From: JAEUMG01 sp046349315
Lineage (GTDB): Bacteria; Pseudomonadota; Alphaproteobacteria; Rhizobiales; Aestuariivirgaceae
Assembly: GCA_046349315.1 (NCBI GenBank)
Contig: JAXMCQ010000014.1
Location: forward strand, 87,359 to 151,358
DNA: 64,000 bases
Direction: 5' to 3'
The notes beneath the pieces were generated by a model. That model saw nothing but the letters and a program-made list of their open reading frames with translations. It did no database searches and was not told the DNA's origin. This document shows, piece after piece, positions 50,059 to 59,390 of this stretch. Each line of letters begins with the position of its first letter. Position 1 is the first letter of the stretch. The position numbers were made by a program, and so were the translations under genes.

Positions 50059-51189
50059 ATGAGCGTCGCAAGCGGACCAAGCAGAACGGTCGATAACGGC
50101 CGCTGGGGTCAGCGCGGCACAGCGGCGGCGACATTCGCGGGCCGGCTGGCTTTCGAGAACATCTCCCTGTCTTTTGGCAAGACCGAAGTGCTCCGTGACG
50201 TGAGCTTCGAGCTTGCGCCGGGCGAGATCGTCTGCCTTCTTGGCCCCTCGGGCTGCGGAAAGACGACGCTGTTGCGGCTCGCAGCAGGGATAGAACGTCC
50301 GCAGGCGGGAAGGGTGCTGATTGACGGGCTCGAAGTTGCGGGACCGAGAACCTTTGTGCCACCGGAACGCCGGGGCGTCGGGCTTATGTTCCAGGATTTT
50401 GCGCTGTTTCCGCACCTGACAATTCTCGAAAACGTCGCCTTCGGGTTGAGGAGCCTGAAGCGGTCGGAGGCCTTGGCGGAAGCGGATAAGGCGCTGAGCA
50501 GGGTCGGTCTTTCGCGATATGCTGAAGCCTATCCGCACGCCTTATCGGGAGGCGAGCAACAACGCGTGGCCCTGGCGCGGGCAATCGTTCCGCGGCCGCA
50601 GGTCATGCTGATGGACGAGCCTTTTTCCGGTCTTGATCAGCGCCTGCGCGAGAATGTGCGCAACGAGACATTGGCATTACTGAAGGAAACGCGCGCCACC
50701 TCCATGCTCGTGACCCATGACTCACAGGAAGCCATGGCACTCGCCGACCGCATCTTGCTTATGCGGCAGGGACGACTGATCCAAACCGGCACGCCAAGAG
50801 AGCTCTATCAGCGTCCGATCGATGCCGCCGCGGCGCGCTTTTTCAGCGACATGAACGAAATCGAGGCGCCCGTTAAGCATGGCCGCGCCGAAACCCCGCT
50901 TGGCAGCTTTCCAGCACCAAACTGCACGGCTGGCGAACACGGGCTGGTACTCCTCCGCCCGCAGGCCTTCGAACTGGCTCGGGACGGCGTGGGGATCGAG
51001 GGCTTCGTGACCGCCTCGCATTATCTTGGCGACGTTACCCTGAGCACCGTGCTGTTCAAGGGCTTAGAAGAGCCGTTAATGGTTCGTACCGCCGCGCGCG
51101 ATGCCCCAAGGCAAGGCAAGAGCGAGCAGTTTTCAATCGATCCTGCCCAGGTTTTCGTCTTCCCAAAGGGCCTTGGCGATCCTAACTAA
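50059..51189 (+). CDS. Orphan ABC transporter ATP-binding protein with TOBE-like C-terminus
   Basis: A 376-residue ATPase of the CUT1/MalK-PotA-FbpC group. It has Walker A GPSGCGKTTLLRLAAG, Q-loop FQDFALFPHLTI, signature LSGGEQQRVALARAI, Walker B VMLMDEPFSGLD and H-loop VTHDSQEAMALAD. A C-terminal domain of about 100 residues resembles TOBE. The first 30 residues precede the core and are not conserved. It has no permease or binding-protein neighbour. It sits between scpB and tatA, which are usually adjacent in Rhizobiales. It could serve the PotBC-type permeases at 3165-4794 or another importer. Confidence 0.85.
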   Translation: MSVASGPSRTVDNGRWGQRGTAAATFAGRLAFENISLSFGKTEVLRDVSFELAPGEIVCLLGPSGCGKTTLLRLAAGIERPQAGRVLIDGLEVAGPRTFVPPERRGVGLMFQDFALFPHLTILENVAFGLRSLKRSEALAEADKALSRVGLSRYAEAYPHALSGGEQQRVALARAIVPRPQVMLMDEPFSGLDQRLRENVRNETLALLKETRATSMLVTHDSQEAMALADRILLMRQGRLIQTGTPRELYQRPIDAAAARFFSDMNEIEAPVKHGRAETPLGSFPAPNCTAGEHGLVLLRPQAFELARDGVGIEGFVTASHYLGDVTLSTVLFKGLEEPLMVRTAARDAPRQGKSEQFSIDPAQVFVFPKGLGDPN

Positions 51190-51290
51190 GGCTTAAGCTG
51201 CGGTTTGTTGCGAGCCCGAACCCTTTCTGCAATAGTGCCGGCCAATTCAAGGGTCCGGACGGGCTCATCGGAAGATTCAAGGAGATTTCA

Positions 51291-51518
51291 ATGGGTTCGT
51301 TTTCCATTTGGCACTGGCTGATCCTGATTCTGGTCGTGCTTCTGCTGTTCGGACGGGGAAAAATCTCCGATCTGATGGGCGACATGGCCAAGGGCATCAA
51401 GAGCTTCAAGAAGGGGCTCGCTGACGAGCCGGGCGCGGACAGCGCCGAGGAAGCCAAATCCATCGAGCAGAAGGCGGCCGAGGCTGCCAAAGCCGAGCCT
51501 GAGAAGGTCAAGAGCTAA
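51291..51518 (+). CDS. tatA: Sec-independent translocase TatA
   Basis: A 75-residue protein. One N-terminal membrane helix (WHWLILILVVLLLFGRGKI) is followed by the amphipathic helix (ISDLMGDMAKGIKSFKKGL) and a charged tail, the standard TatA layout. It forms the pore-like part of the twin-arginine pathway. AAGGAG precedes the ATG. tatB and tatC follow. Confidence 0.93.
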   Translation: MGSFSIWHWLILILVVLLLFGRGKISDLMGDMAKGIKSFKKGLADEPGADSAEEAKSIEQKAAEAAKAEPEKVKS

Positions 51519-51565
51519 GGCATCGGGCGCGGGCTCGTTCAACACGTCCGGGCCCGGAGGGCTCT

Positions 51566-52054
51566 ATGTTCGATTTCGGCGTTGGCTATACGGAGATGGT
51601 GGTTATCGCGCTGGTGGCGATCATCGTCATCGGCCCGAAAGATTTGCCGCGCGTGCTTCGCGGGCTCGGCCGGATGATGAACAAGATGCGCGGAATGGCC
51701 CGCGAGTTCCAGGGCCATATGGACGCTGCCATGAAGGAAGCGGGCCTCGATGAGGTGAAGCGCGACCTGCAGTCGCTCAAGAACCCAATCACGTCCGTTA
51801 AGGACAGCGTCACGTCCGAACTGAACAAGCAGGACGAGAGTTTCAAGAAGTATTTCGGCACAATGAACGACGCTGCCAAGGCGACGCCGATGCCATCGTC
51901 GACGCCAACGACGCCGGAAACTTCGACACCCGCCGTCGCTGATGGCTCCGCAACGGCGACGCCTGCTGTTGCCGATGCTTCCGCAACACCGGCCGTGCCG
52001 GTGTCGCCCGCCAAGGTCGAAGGAGAACCGACCGATCTGAAGCAGGCCTCCTGA
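51566..52054 (+). CDS. tatB: Sec-independent translocase TatB
   Basis: A 162-residue protein with an N-terminal helix and the TatB pattern FGVGYTEMVVIALVAIIVIGPKDLPRVLRGLG, then the amphipathic MRGMAREFQGHMDAAMKEA. The C-terminal third is low-complexity (Ala, Thr, Pro) and probably disordered. With TatC it receives twin-arginine signal peptides. Confidence 0.92.
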   Translation: MFDFGVGYTEMVVIALVAIIVIGPKDLPRVLRGLGRMMNKMRGMAREFQGHMDAAMKEAGLDEVKRDLQSLKNPITSVKDSVTSELNKQDESFKKYFGTMNDAAKATPMPSSTPTTPETSTPAVADGSATATPAVADASATPAVPVSPAKVEGEPTDLKQAS

Positions 52055-52064
52055 GGGCGGTGGC

Positions 52065-52856
52065 GTGAGTCAGCAGGATATCGACGCGACCGAAGCCCCC
52101 TTGCTCGATCATCTGATCGAACTGCGGCGGCGGCTCATCTACTGCGTCATTGGACTTGCCGCGGCCTTCATCGTCAGCTTTGCGCTCTCGACGCATATCT
52201 TCAATCTGCTCATCCTGCCCTTCAAATGGGGCACAGGACGCTCGGTAGAACTGATCCAGACCGAGCTTCTCGGTTTCTTCTTCGTCAAGCTGAAGATCGG
52301 CTTCTTCGGCGCGATGTTCGTGACGTTTCCGCTCATCGCCATCCAGATCTACAAATTTGTGGCACCCGGCCTCTATTCCAACGAGCGCAACGCGTTCCGG
52401 CCATATCTCATCGCCACGCCCATCTTCTTCTTGATGGGTGCCGCGCTCGTCTATTTCGGTTTGTTGCCGGTTGCGATCAAGTTCTTCTATAGTCTGGTCG
52501 AGGGTACGGGTGGAGACGGGCAGGCGCAGGTCCAGCTGATGCCAGATGTCAGGTCCTATCTCGACTTCGTCATGATGCTGATCCTGGCTTTCGGCCTGTG
52601 CTTCCAGTTGCCGGTGATCCTCACTCTCCTCGGGCAGATCGGCATCGTAAACTACGAGCAGCTCAAGAGCGGCCGGAAATTCGCGATTGTCGGCGTGTTC
52701 GCGGTGGCGGCGATCCTGACGCCACCCGACCCCATTTCGCAGATCGCCATGGCCGTGCCGCTCATGGCCCTTTACGAGGTTGCCGTCCAGGCGGTGCGCA
52801 TTCTCGACAAGCGCAAAGCCGCCGCCGAAGCCGCCAAGGACACCGCTACCCTTTAG
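52065..52856 (+). CDS. tatC: Sec-independent translocase TatC
   Basis: A 263-residue polytopic membrane protein with six helices. Conserved elements are LLDHLIELRRRLIY (N-terminal signal-peptide site), FFVKLKIGFFGAMFVTFPLIAIQIYKFVAPGLYSNER, and FGLCFQLPVILTLLGQIGIV, with LTPPDPISQ near the end. The GTG at 52065 gives the usual N-terminus. It is 10 bases after tatB. Confidence 0.94.
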   Translation: MSQQDIDATEAPLLDHLIELRRRLIYCVIGLAAAFIVSFALSTHIFNLLILPFKWGTGRSVELIQTELLGFFFVKLKIGFFGAMFVTFPLIAIQIYKFVAPGLYSNERNAFRPYLIATPIFFLMGAALVYFGLLPVAIKFFYSLVEGTGGDGQAQVQLMPDVRSYLDFVMMLILAFGLCFQLPVILTLLGQIGIVNYEQLKSGRKFAIVGVFAVAAILTPPDPISQIAMAVPLMALYEVAVQAVRILDKRKAAAEAAKDTATL

Positions 52857-52922
52857 CCCAGCACATCACTTGGCGTAGGCGGTTTCGGGCCCTATACGGG
52901 GGGCCGAAACGGGACCTTTCTC

Positions 52923-54380
52923 ATGCACGATATCAAGCTTATCCGCGACGATCCGGAGGCCTTCGATCGCGCCCTCACACGGCGCGGCCTTCCGCCTCTC
53001 TCCCATGCATTGATCCGCCGCGACGAGGCGCGGCGCGAATGGACGCAAAAGCTCCAGGAAGCGCAGGCGCGCCGCAATGCCGCATCGAAGGAAATCGGCG
53101 AGGCTATGAAGGCCGGCGACAAGGCGCGCGCCGAGGCGCTGAAAGCCGAAGTCGCGTCGCTCAAAGACACAATCGCCGATAGCGAGGCACGCGAGCGACA
53201 AGTCAGCGAGGAACTCAACGCAGATCTCGCCGCCATTCCGAACCTGCCACAGAACGACGTGCCGGAGGGATCGGATGAAACCGGCAATGTCGAGGTCCGC
53301 CGCCATGGCGAGCCGCGCAAATTCAAGTTCGCGCCGAAGCAGCATTTCGAGATCGGCGAAGCTCTCGGCCTCATGGATTTCGAGACGGCGGCCAAGCTAT
53401 CGGGTGCGCGCTTCGTCGTCCTCAAGGGGCAGATGGCGCGGCTTGAACGGGCTCTTGCGAGCTTCATGCTCGATCTCCACACCGGCACGCATGGCTATAC
53501 CGAGATCAATCCGCCGCTCCTGGTGCGCGAGGAGGCGATGTTCGGCACCGCGCAACTGCCGAAGTTTAGAGAAGATCAGTTTCCGACCAAGGTTGAGGAA
53601 CTGATAGGACCGAGCGAGGTGCGCGTTACGGCCAATGATGGCGCACCTACCGTTGAGTTTCATGGAAACCGTTCGAAGGACCTTGAAAAGAATTGGGCAG
53701 GAAAGATCCTCCTGAAAAACCCACGATCCCATAACGGCGAGATTGAAGGCATGTTTCCCGTCGTGGAGACAGTGCGCTGGCTCATACCGACGGCGGAAGT
53801 TCCGCTGACGAATCTCGCGCGCGAAGCGATCACGGAAGAGCAGCACTTGCCGATGCGCGTGACGGCCTGGACTCCGTGTTTCCGGGCTGAGGCGGGGGCG
53901 GCCGGCAAGGATACGCGCGGCATGATCCGCCAGCATCAATTCTCCAAGGTCGAACTTGTCTCAGTCACGACGCCCGAGCAATCGGCGGAAGAGCATGAGC
54001 GCATGACGCGCTGCGCTGAGGAAGTCTTGAAGCGGCTCGACTTGCCGTTCCGCACCATCGTGCTGTGCACCGGCGACATGGGCTTTGCCTCGCGCAAAAC
54101 ATACGACATCGAAGTTTGGCTGCCGGGGCAGAACGCCTATCGCGAGATTTCATCCTGCTCGGTCTGCGGTGATTTCCAGGCGCGGCGCATGAATGCGCGC
54201 TACCGGCCGAAGGACGGGAAGGGGGCGCGCTTCGTGCACACGCTCAACGGGTCAGGCGTGGCCGTGGGGCGCGCGCTCATTGCGGTCCTCGAGAATTATC
54301 AGAACGTCGACGGCAGCGTCACAATCCCTGAAGCCTTGCGGCCCTATATGGGCGGACTCGAACAGATCGGACGGACTTGA
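52923..54380 (+). CDS. serS: Seryl-tRNA synthetase
   Basis: A 485-residue class II synthetase. The N-terminal long coiled-coil arm (residues about 25-105) binds tRNA-Ser. An insertion of about 55 residues (roughly residues 220-275) lies in the middle compared with the shorter E. coli-type protein, including NDGAPTVEFHGNRSKDLEKNW. Motifs TPCFRAEAGAAGKDTRGMIRQHQF (2) and NGSGVAVGRALIAVLENYQ (3) are clear. The insertion lies between AQLPKFREDQF and WLIPTAEVPLTN, where E. coli-type proteins have only a few residues. The surE ATG overlaps its stop by one base. Confidence 0.93.
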   Translation: MHDIKLIRDDPEAFDRALTRRGLPPLSHALIRRDEARREWTQKLQEAQARRNAASKEIGEAMKAGDKARAEALKAEVASLKDTIADSEARERQVSEELNADLAAIPNLPQNDVPEGSDETGNVEVRRHGEPRKFKFAPKQHFEIGEALGLMDFETAAKLSGARFVVLKGQMARLERALASFMLDLHTGTHGYTEINPPLLVREEAMFGTAQLPKFREDQFPTKVEELIGPSEVRVTANDGAPTVEFHGNRSKDLEKNWAGKILLKNPRSHNGEIEGMFPVVETVRWLIPTAEVPLTNLAREAITEEQHLPMRVTAWTPCFRAEAGAAGKDTRGMIRQHQFSKVELVSVTTPEQSAEEHERMTRCAEEVLKRLDLPFRTIVLCTGDMGFASRKTYDIEVWLPGQNAYREISSCSVCGDFQARRMNARYRPKDGKGARFVHTLNGSGVAVGRALIAVLENYQNVDGSVTIPEALRPYMGGLEQIGRT

Positions 54381-55141
54381 TGAGAATTCTGCTTACCAAT
54401 GACGACGGCATCAACGCGCCAGGCCTCGTCTCGCTTGAAAAAATCGCGCGCCAGCTTTCCGACGATATCTGGATCGTGGCACCCGAATGGGAACAGTCGG
54501 GTGCCTCGCATTCGCTCACCCTCGCCGATCCCTTGCGGCTTCGCGAGATCGATGACCGGCGTTTCGAGGTCTCTGGCACACCGTCCGATTCCGTCCTGCT
54601 TGCGGTCCGCAAAGTGATGCCGGCCATGCCGGATCTGATCCTTTCCGGCGTCAATCGCGGCCAGAATATTGCCGACGACGTCACCTATTCGGGCACGATT
54701 GCCGCCGCCATGGAAGGCACCGCCCTTGGCCTCAAATCCATCGCGCTCTCGCAGGTCATGGGCATCCACAATGAGGGCATCCGCTTCGATGTGGCCGAAA
54801 CCCATGGACCCGCGATCATCCGCAAGCTGATCGATCTGCAGCTCGGACCTGGCATTCTCGTCAATATCAACTTCCCCGATTGCCGGCCTGACGAGGTTGC
54901 GAGCGTCGAGGTGACGCGCCAAGGCAAGCGCGACCAGAACCTCTTACTCGTCGATGAGCGCATGGATCTACGCGGGCATAGCTATTATTGGCTCGGCTTC
55001 AAGCGCGAACGCGGCAATCCGCCGGTCGGCACAGACCTGCGCGCCGTCTTCGACAAGCGCATCTCGGTGACGCCGCTTCACATGAATCTCACCCATATCG
55101 AGGCGATGGAAGCGGTGCGTCTCGCGCTCGACACGAAGTGA
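54380..55141 (+). CDS. surE: 5'/3'-nucleotidase SurE
   Basis: A 253-residue metal-dependent phosphatase acting on nucleoside monophosphates. RILLTNDDGINAPGL has the metal-binding Asp pair; VAPEWEQSGASHSLTL and LSGVNRGQNIADDVTYSGTIAAAMEG are the other conserved blocks. It is in the classical surE-pcm pair and starts on the last base of serS. Confidence 0.95.
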   Translation: MRILLTNDDGINAPGLVSLEKIARQLSDDIWIVAPEWEQSGASHSLTLADPLRLREIDDRRFEVSGTPSDSVLLAVRKVMPAMPDLILSGVNRGQNIADDVTYSGTIAAAMEGTALGLKSIALSQVMGIHNEGIRFDVAETHGPAIIRKLIDLQLGPGILVNINFPDCRPDEVASVEVTRQGKRDQNLLLVDERMDLRGHSYYWLGFKRERGNPPVGTDLRAVFDKRISVTPLHMNLTHIEAMEAVRLALDTK

Positions 55142-55779
55142 TCGACGACCACCGGAAGATCCAGCTTCTAATGGCGCTCCGTAACCAGGGCGTCAGGGAC
55201 CAGCGGGTGCTCGAAGCCATCGAAACCGTGCCGCGCGAACTCTTCCTCGAAGAGATTTTTGCCGGCCGCGCCTATGACGACAATGCCCTGCCGATTGCCT
55301 GCGGGCAGACGATCAGCCAGCCCTTCATCGTCGCCTTCATGACCGACCGCTTAAAACTCGAAAAGCGCCACAAGGTGCTCGAGATCGGCACCGGCTCGGG
55401 CTACCAGACGGCGATCCTGTCGCAGCTCTGCCGGCGCATCTACACGGTCGAGCGTTACCGCACCTTGGCCGCCCAGGCCGGCGAGCGCTTCAAGACATTG
55501 CAGCTCACCAACATCACGCAAATGGTCGGCGACGGCGCCAAGGGCTGGCCCAACCAGGCCCCGTTCGACCGGGTCATCGTGACCGCCGCCGCGACCGAAA
55601 TCCCGCCGGCGCTCCTTGAGCAGCTTGCCGAGGGCGGCATCATGATCATTCCGCTCGAAAGCTCCCCGGGCAAGCAGGAGCTGGTGCGGATCACCCGTAC
55701 GGCGGAGGGCTATGACCGGGAGACCCTTTTGCCGGTCCGTTTCGTGCCGCTGGTCGAGGGCGTGGCCAAGGAAAGCTAG
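55138..55779 (+). CDS. pcm: Protein-L-isoaspartate O-methyltransferase
   Basis: A 213-residue SAM-dependent enzyme that repairs isoaspartyl residues. Motifs are VPRELFLEEIFAGRAYDDNALPI, GQTISQPFIVAFMTD, and the SAM loop VLEIGTGSGYQTAIL. It starts at GTG 55138, overlapping the surE stop (GTGA), or less likely at an ATG at 55171. In many relatives an M23 peptidase gene (nlpD-like) follows; here pccA follows instead. Confidence 0.93.
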   Translation: MIDDHRKIQLLMALRNQGVRDQRVLEAIETVPRELFLEEIFAGRAYDDNALPIACGQTISQPFIVAFMTDRLKLEKRHKVLEIGTGSGYQTAILSQLCRRIYTVERYRTLAAQAGERFKTLQLTNITQMVGDGAKGWPNQAPFDRVIVTAAATEIPPALLEQLAEGGIMIIPLESSPGKQELVRITRTAEGYDRETLLPVRFVPLVEGVAKES

Positions 55780-55842
55780 AGCTTAAGCACGAGGCCGACC
55801 CTCATGTTGCTGCCAATCCGGCCCCGGGCTAGAAACCCCTCC

Positions 55843-57852
55843 ATGTTCAAGAAAATGCTGATCGCCAATCGCGGCGAGATTGCCTGCCGGATCATCAAGA
55901 CGGCGCGCCGGATGGGGATCAAGACGGTCGCCGTCTATTCCGATGCTGATACCCGCGCGCTGCATGTCGAGATGGCGGATGAGAAGGTGAATATCGGGCC
56001 GCCGCCGGCCGCCCAGTCCTATCTCGACATCGACAAGATCGTGGATCCCTGCCGCCAGACGGGAGCAGAGGCCGTGCATCCGGGTTATGGCTTCCTCTCG
56101 GAACGCTCGGCTTTCCCGCGCGCACTTGCGGCCGCCGGCATCACATTCATCGGACCCAACCCGCAAGCTATCGATGCGATGGGCGATAAAATCGAATCGA
56201 AGCGCGCCGCGGCGGCGGCCGGCGTTTCCACCGTTCCCGGCCATATGGGGATCATTGCGGATGTGGCCGAAGCGATCACGATTTCGCGCAAGGTCGGCTA
56301 TCCGGTCATGATCAAGGCTTCGGCCGGCGGCGGCGGCAAGGGTCTGCGCATCGCTTACGATGACGGTGAGGTGAGCGACGGTTTTGCGCGCGCCAGATCG
56401 GAAGCGCGCTCGTCATTCGGCGATGACCGCATTTTCATCGAGAAGTTCATCGTCAATCCGCGCCATATCGAAATCCAATTGCTCGGCGACAAGCACGGTA
56501 ACGTCATCTATCTGGGCGAGCGCGAATGTTCGATCCAGCGCCGCAACCAGAAGGTCATCGAGGAGGCACCGTCGCCCTTGCTCGATGCGGTAACCCGCAA
56601 GGCGATGGGCGAGGAGGCGGTCGCGCTCGCCAAGGCGGTGGGATACGACTCCGCCGGCACCGTTGAATTCGTAGCCGGTCAGGACCGCTCCTATTTCTTC
56701 CTCGAGATGAATACACGGCTCCAGGTCGAGCATCCGGTAACGGAACTCGTAACCGGCGTCGATCTTGTCGAGCAGATGATCCGCGTCGCTGCCGGCGAAA
56801 GGCTCTCGATCAGCCAGTCGGACGTAAAGCTCAAGGGCTGGGCGGTTGAATCGCGCATCTATGCGGAAGACCCTTATCGCAACTTCATGCCATCGACCGG
56901 CCGGCTGGTGCGCTATCGCCCGCCGGCGGAAGGTGCTGAGAATGGCGCGACGGTGCGCAATGATACCGGCGTCTACGAGGGCGGTGAAATTTCGATCTAT
57001 TACGATCCGATGATTGCCAAGCTCTGCACCCATGCCGCCGACCGCACGCATGCGATCGATGCCATGGGCCGCGCGCTTGACGGCTTCTATATCGAAGGTA
57101 TCAGGCACAATGTGCCGTTTCTTGCCGCCATCATGGAAAACCCGCGCTGGCGTGCAGGCGAATTATCGACCGGCTTCATCGCCGAGGAATTTCCGGAAGG
57201 TTTTTCGGGACGCACGCTCGATCCGGAACTCGTGCAATTGCTCGCGAGTGTCGCGGCGGCGCTCGACCACACGGAGAATTTGCGCAAGCGCCAGATCGAC
57301 GGGCAATTACGCGGCAAGCCGGTAAAATTTTCGCCGCGCCGGGTCGTCAAGCTTGGCAATCTGTGGATCCCGCTCGAGGTCACCGGCGATGCCGCTTCGC
57401 ATGTAACGGTTCAGGCGGCCGAAGGCGGCGGCAAGCCGCAGGAGCTGTTGTCGAAGTGGCATCCGGGCGAGCCGGTCTGGTCGGGCGATATCAATGGCCG
57501 GCCGGTCAAGGTCCAGGTCCAGCGCATCCTCAATGGCTACAAGCTTAATCATCGCGGCGTCAGCATCGAGGCGCACGTCTATACCGAGCGAGAAGCGTCT
57601 CTGGCGCGCCTTATGCCGGAGACCTCGCGCACCGGTTCCTCGAACAAGCTGCTGTGCCCGATGCCGGGTCTCGTCGTGTCGATCGCAGTCAGGGAGGGCC
57701 AGGAGGTCAAGGCCGGCGAACCGCTCGCCATCGTCGAGGCGATGAAGATGGAGAATATCCTGCGTGCCGAACGCGACGGGACGGTGAAAGCCGTCCACGC
57801 CAAGGTGGGCGATAGTCTCGCTGTCGACGCGGTGATCCTGGAATTCGCGTGA
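55843..57852 (+). CDS. pccA: Propionyl-CoA carboxylase alpha subunit
   Basis: A 669-residue biotin-dependent carboxylase subunit, the normal PccA length. Residues 1-450 are the biotin carboxylase (MFKKMLIANRGEIACRIIK; GGGGKGLRIAYDD; EMNTRLQVEHPVTELVTGVDL). A BT domain follows, and the biotinyl domain at the end has EAMKMEN with Lys635. It carries propionyl-CoA from odd-chain and branched amino-acid breakdown to methylmalonyl-CoA. pccB is not in this window. The acylphosphatase gene starts 7 bases after its stop. Confidence 0.92.
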   Translation: MFKKMLIANRGEIACRIIKTARRMGIKTVAVYSDADTRALHVEMADEKVNIGPPPAAQSYLDIDKIVDPCRQTGAEAVHPGYGFLSERSAFPRALAAAGITFIGPNPQAIDAMGDKIESKRAAAAAGVSTVPGHMGIIADVAEAITISRKVGYPVMIKASAGGGGKGLRIAYDDGEVSDGFARARSEARSSFGDDRIFIEKFIVNPRHIEIQLLGDKHGNVIYLGERECSIQRRNQKVIEEAPSPLLDAVTRKAMGEEAVALAKAVGYDSAGTVEFVAGQDRSYFFLEMNTRLQVEHPVTELVTGVDLVEQMIRVAAGERLSISQSDVKLKGWAVESRIYAEDPYRNFMPSTGRLVRYRPPAEGAENGATVRNDTGVYEGGEISIYYDPMIAKLCTHAADRTHAIDAMGRALDGFYIEGIRHNVPFLAAIMENPRWRAGELSTGFIAEEFPEGFSGRTLDPELVQLLASVAAALDHTENLRKRQIDGQLRGKPVKFSPRRVVKLGNLWIPLEVTGDAASHVTVQAAEGGGKPQELLSKWHPGEPVWSGDINGRPVKVQVQRILNGYKLNHRGVSIEAHVYTEREASLARLMPETSRTGSSNKLLCPMPGLVVSIAVREGQEVKAGEPLAIVEAMKMENILRAERDGTVKAVHAKVGDSLAVDAVILEFA

Positions 57853-57859
57853 GCTGATC

Positions 57860-58138
57860 GTGCAACTGGCGCTCCACCTGCTGATCGAGGGCCGGGTGCA
57901 GGGCGTCGGTTACCGGCAATGGTTCGCGGGCGAGGCGCGCTCGCTTGGGCTTACCGGTTGGGTGCGCAATCGCAGCGACGGCCGTGTGGAAGCCTCGGTG
58001 AGCGGGCCTGCCGATCTCGTCGAACGGCTTTTCACCGCTGCCCAGCGGGGTCCGCGATCTGCCGCCGTGTCGCGAATCGAAAGACATGGCATGAAGGAAG
58101 AGAGCTGGCCGGATTTCACGATCCGCCCGACTGCCTAA
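57860..58138 (+). CDS. acyP: Acylphosphatase
   Basis: A 92-residue enzyme from GTG 57860. LLIEGRVQGVGYRQWFAGEARSLGLTGWVRNRSDGRVEA contains the catalytic Arg (GVGYR) and Asn (VRNRSDG). It hydrolyses acyl phosphates such as carbamoyl and acetyl phosphate. It is directly behind pccA, a common arrangement in alphaproteobacteria. Confidence 0.92.
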   Translation: MQLALHLLIEGRVQGVGYRQWFAGEARSLGLTGWVRNRSDGRVEASVSGPADLVERLFTAAQRGPRSAAVSRIERHGMKEESWPDFTIRPTA

Positions 58139-58144
58139 GTCACG

Positions 58145-58522
58145 CTAAGTGGTTTTCTTCATCTCGATGCGGATGCCGTGCACCGTCTTGCCCGACTTGT
58201 TCAGCACGCGGCCGGCCGGTTGCGGCGCCATATGAACGACAAGGCAGCCCTTTCCATCCCAAGCGCTCACCGCTTTCACGACATCGCGGTTGGGCGGCAA
58301 TTCCGAGCCGTCTGGCGCAAAGTCGATGATCGGCGGCGCGACCTGATCGAACACGAAGACGGAGGGCCACCGATGATGGTGGATGGGCTCCTCATCGTCG
58401 TGCTCAAGCGTTACTTCGAGCACGCGAAGCGATTCATTCTCGTAGAGAACCTTGTGATGTTTGGGCGCGGCAGCTACTGCATCGAGTGCGGGATCCCAGG
58501 TTGAGGGATCCTCGCCGCGCAT
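58145..58522 (-). CDS. Small cupin-like protein
   Basis: A 125-residue protein beginning at ATG 58522 (MRGEDPSTWDPALDAVAAAPKHHKVLYENESLRVLEVTL). The stretch HDDEEPIHHHRWPSVFVF contains the His-rich cupin metal site. It ends HGIRIEMKKT, a usual end for these small cupins. It converges on acyP with a 6-base gap. The family is found in rhizobia and other alphaproteobacteria; the substrate is unknown. Confidence 0.75.
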   Translation of the reverse strand: MRGEDPSTWDPALDAVAAAPKHHKVLYENESLRVLEVTLEHDDEEPIHHHRWPSVFVFDQVAPPIIDFAPDGSELPPNRDVVKAVSAWDGKGCLVVHMAPQPAGRVLNKSGKTVHGIRIEMKKTT

Positions 58523-58658
58523 CTTTCGACATAACCTTGTCCTCCAGTTTGCCGACAGACCGGGATGAGGTTCCCCAAGAAATCGGCCATTGTCAAACCA
58601 CGTTTGAGAGAGTTGCGTTTTTGGGCCAGGACGGCAAGACCCGGGCTGGAGGACCAAG

Positions 58659-59011
58659 ATGATAAGTTCTGATGATCTGGTGCTTCGGGCGAGGGAGGTG
58701 GTCAATCCGCGAGAGCTTTCGCCGACCGTCGGTGTTGGCGATGTTGGCTGCGCTTTGGAGACGGAGAAGGGCACCGTCTATGTCGGCGTGTCCATCGATA
58801 CGGCGGCATGGGCTTCTGCGCCGGAGCACAATGCCATCGGCACGATGATCATCAATGGGGAGAGCTGGATCGTCAAATTGGCCGCTGTCGACTGGAACGG
58901 AGGGTCGTTCCGCCGTGCGGCCGGTGCCGTGAGTTCATCTACCAGGCCGATCCGCGCAATGCTGATACCCTCGTAATTCTGAGCGGGTGGTCGCGAGATG
59001 AAGCTGCGTGA
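58659..59011 (+). pseudogene. Cytidine deaminase-like pseudogene
   Basis: The first part, REVVNPRELSPTVGVGDVGCALETEKGTVYVGVSIDTA, matches small cytidine deaminase/blasticidin-S deaminase proteins. After that the family sequence is split: the active-site part GFCAEH is interrupted by a spare G (58830s), EHNAIGTMI is back in the first frame, and the PPCGRCREFIYQADPRN zinc motif is in another frame up to 59011. At least three indels are needed to restore it. With this many lesions it is a true pseudogene rather than a sequencing error. Confidence 0.8.
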
Positions 59012-59066
59012 CCTTCCCTGCCGGAGCATTGGACGTTATCTGAAGACAGTTCGAACTGTTAGCGTT

Positions 59067-59390
59067 CTACGGCAGATGACGAAGGACGCGGACCTCTAGC
59101 AATTTCACCAGAATGGGGTCCATAAATTCGAACTCATCTGGAATGTTCAAACATACAACTCGTTTTGCATTGTGAGTATGTCCTAACCGCTTCCTCAGCT
59201 TGTTCACGTGTCCCCTGTCCATAACAAAAATCATGTCCGCCCAACTAATCAGATCATCGGTGATGGGCTTGGTCGCGTCAGAATCCAATCCGGCTGACGC
59301 CACTTGAAGGCCCTCCCTTCCTGAGAAGATGCGTTCAGCGGTGGGGCTACGGAGGCGATTTTGGCTGCAAAGAAAAAGTACCTTAGTCAT
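59067..59390 (-). CDS. Predicted protein tyrosine phosphatase (low-molecular-weight type)
   Basis: A 107-residue protein. VLFLCSQNRLRSPTAERIF carries the phosphatase signature Cys-x5-Arg-Ser, and SWADMIFVMDRGHVNKL is the family helix. It belongs to the COG4551-type small phosphatases. GC and codon use are visibly lower than in neighbouring genes, and it sits next to a pseudogene; it may be transferred. Substrates unknown. Confidence 0.8.
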   Translation of the reverse strand: MTKVLFLCSQNRLRSPTAERIFSGREGLQVASAGLDSDATKPITDDLISWADMIFVMDRGHVNKLRKRLGHTHNAKRVVCLNIPDEFEFMDPILVKLLEVRVLRHLP

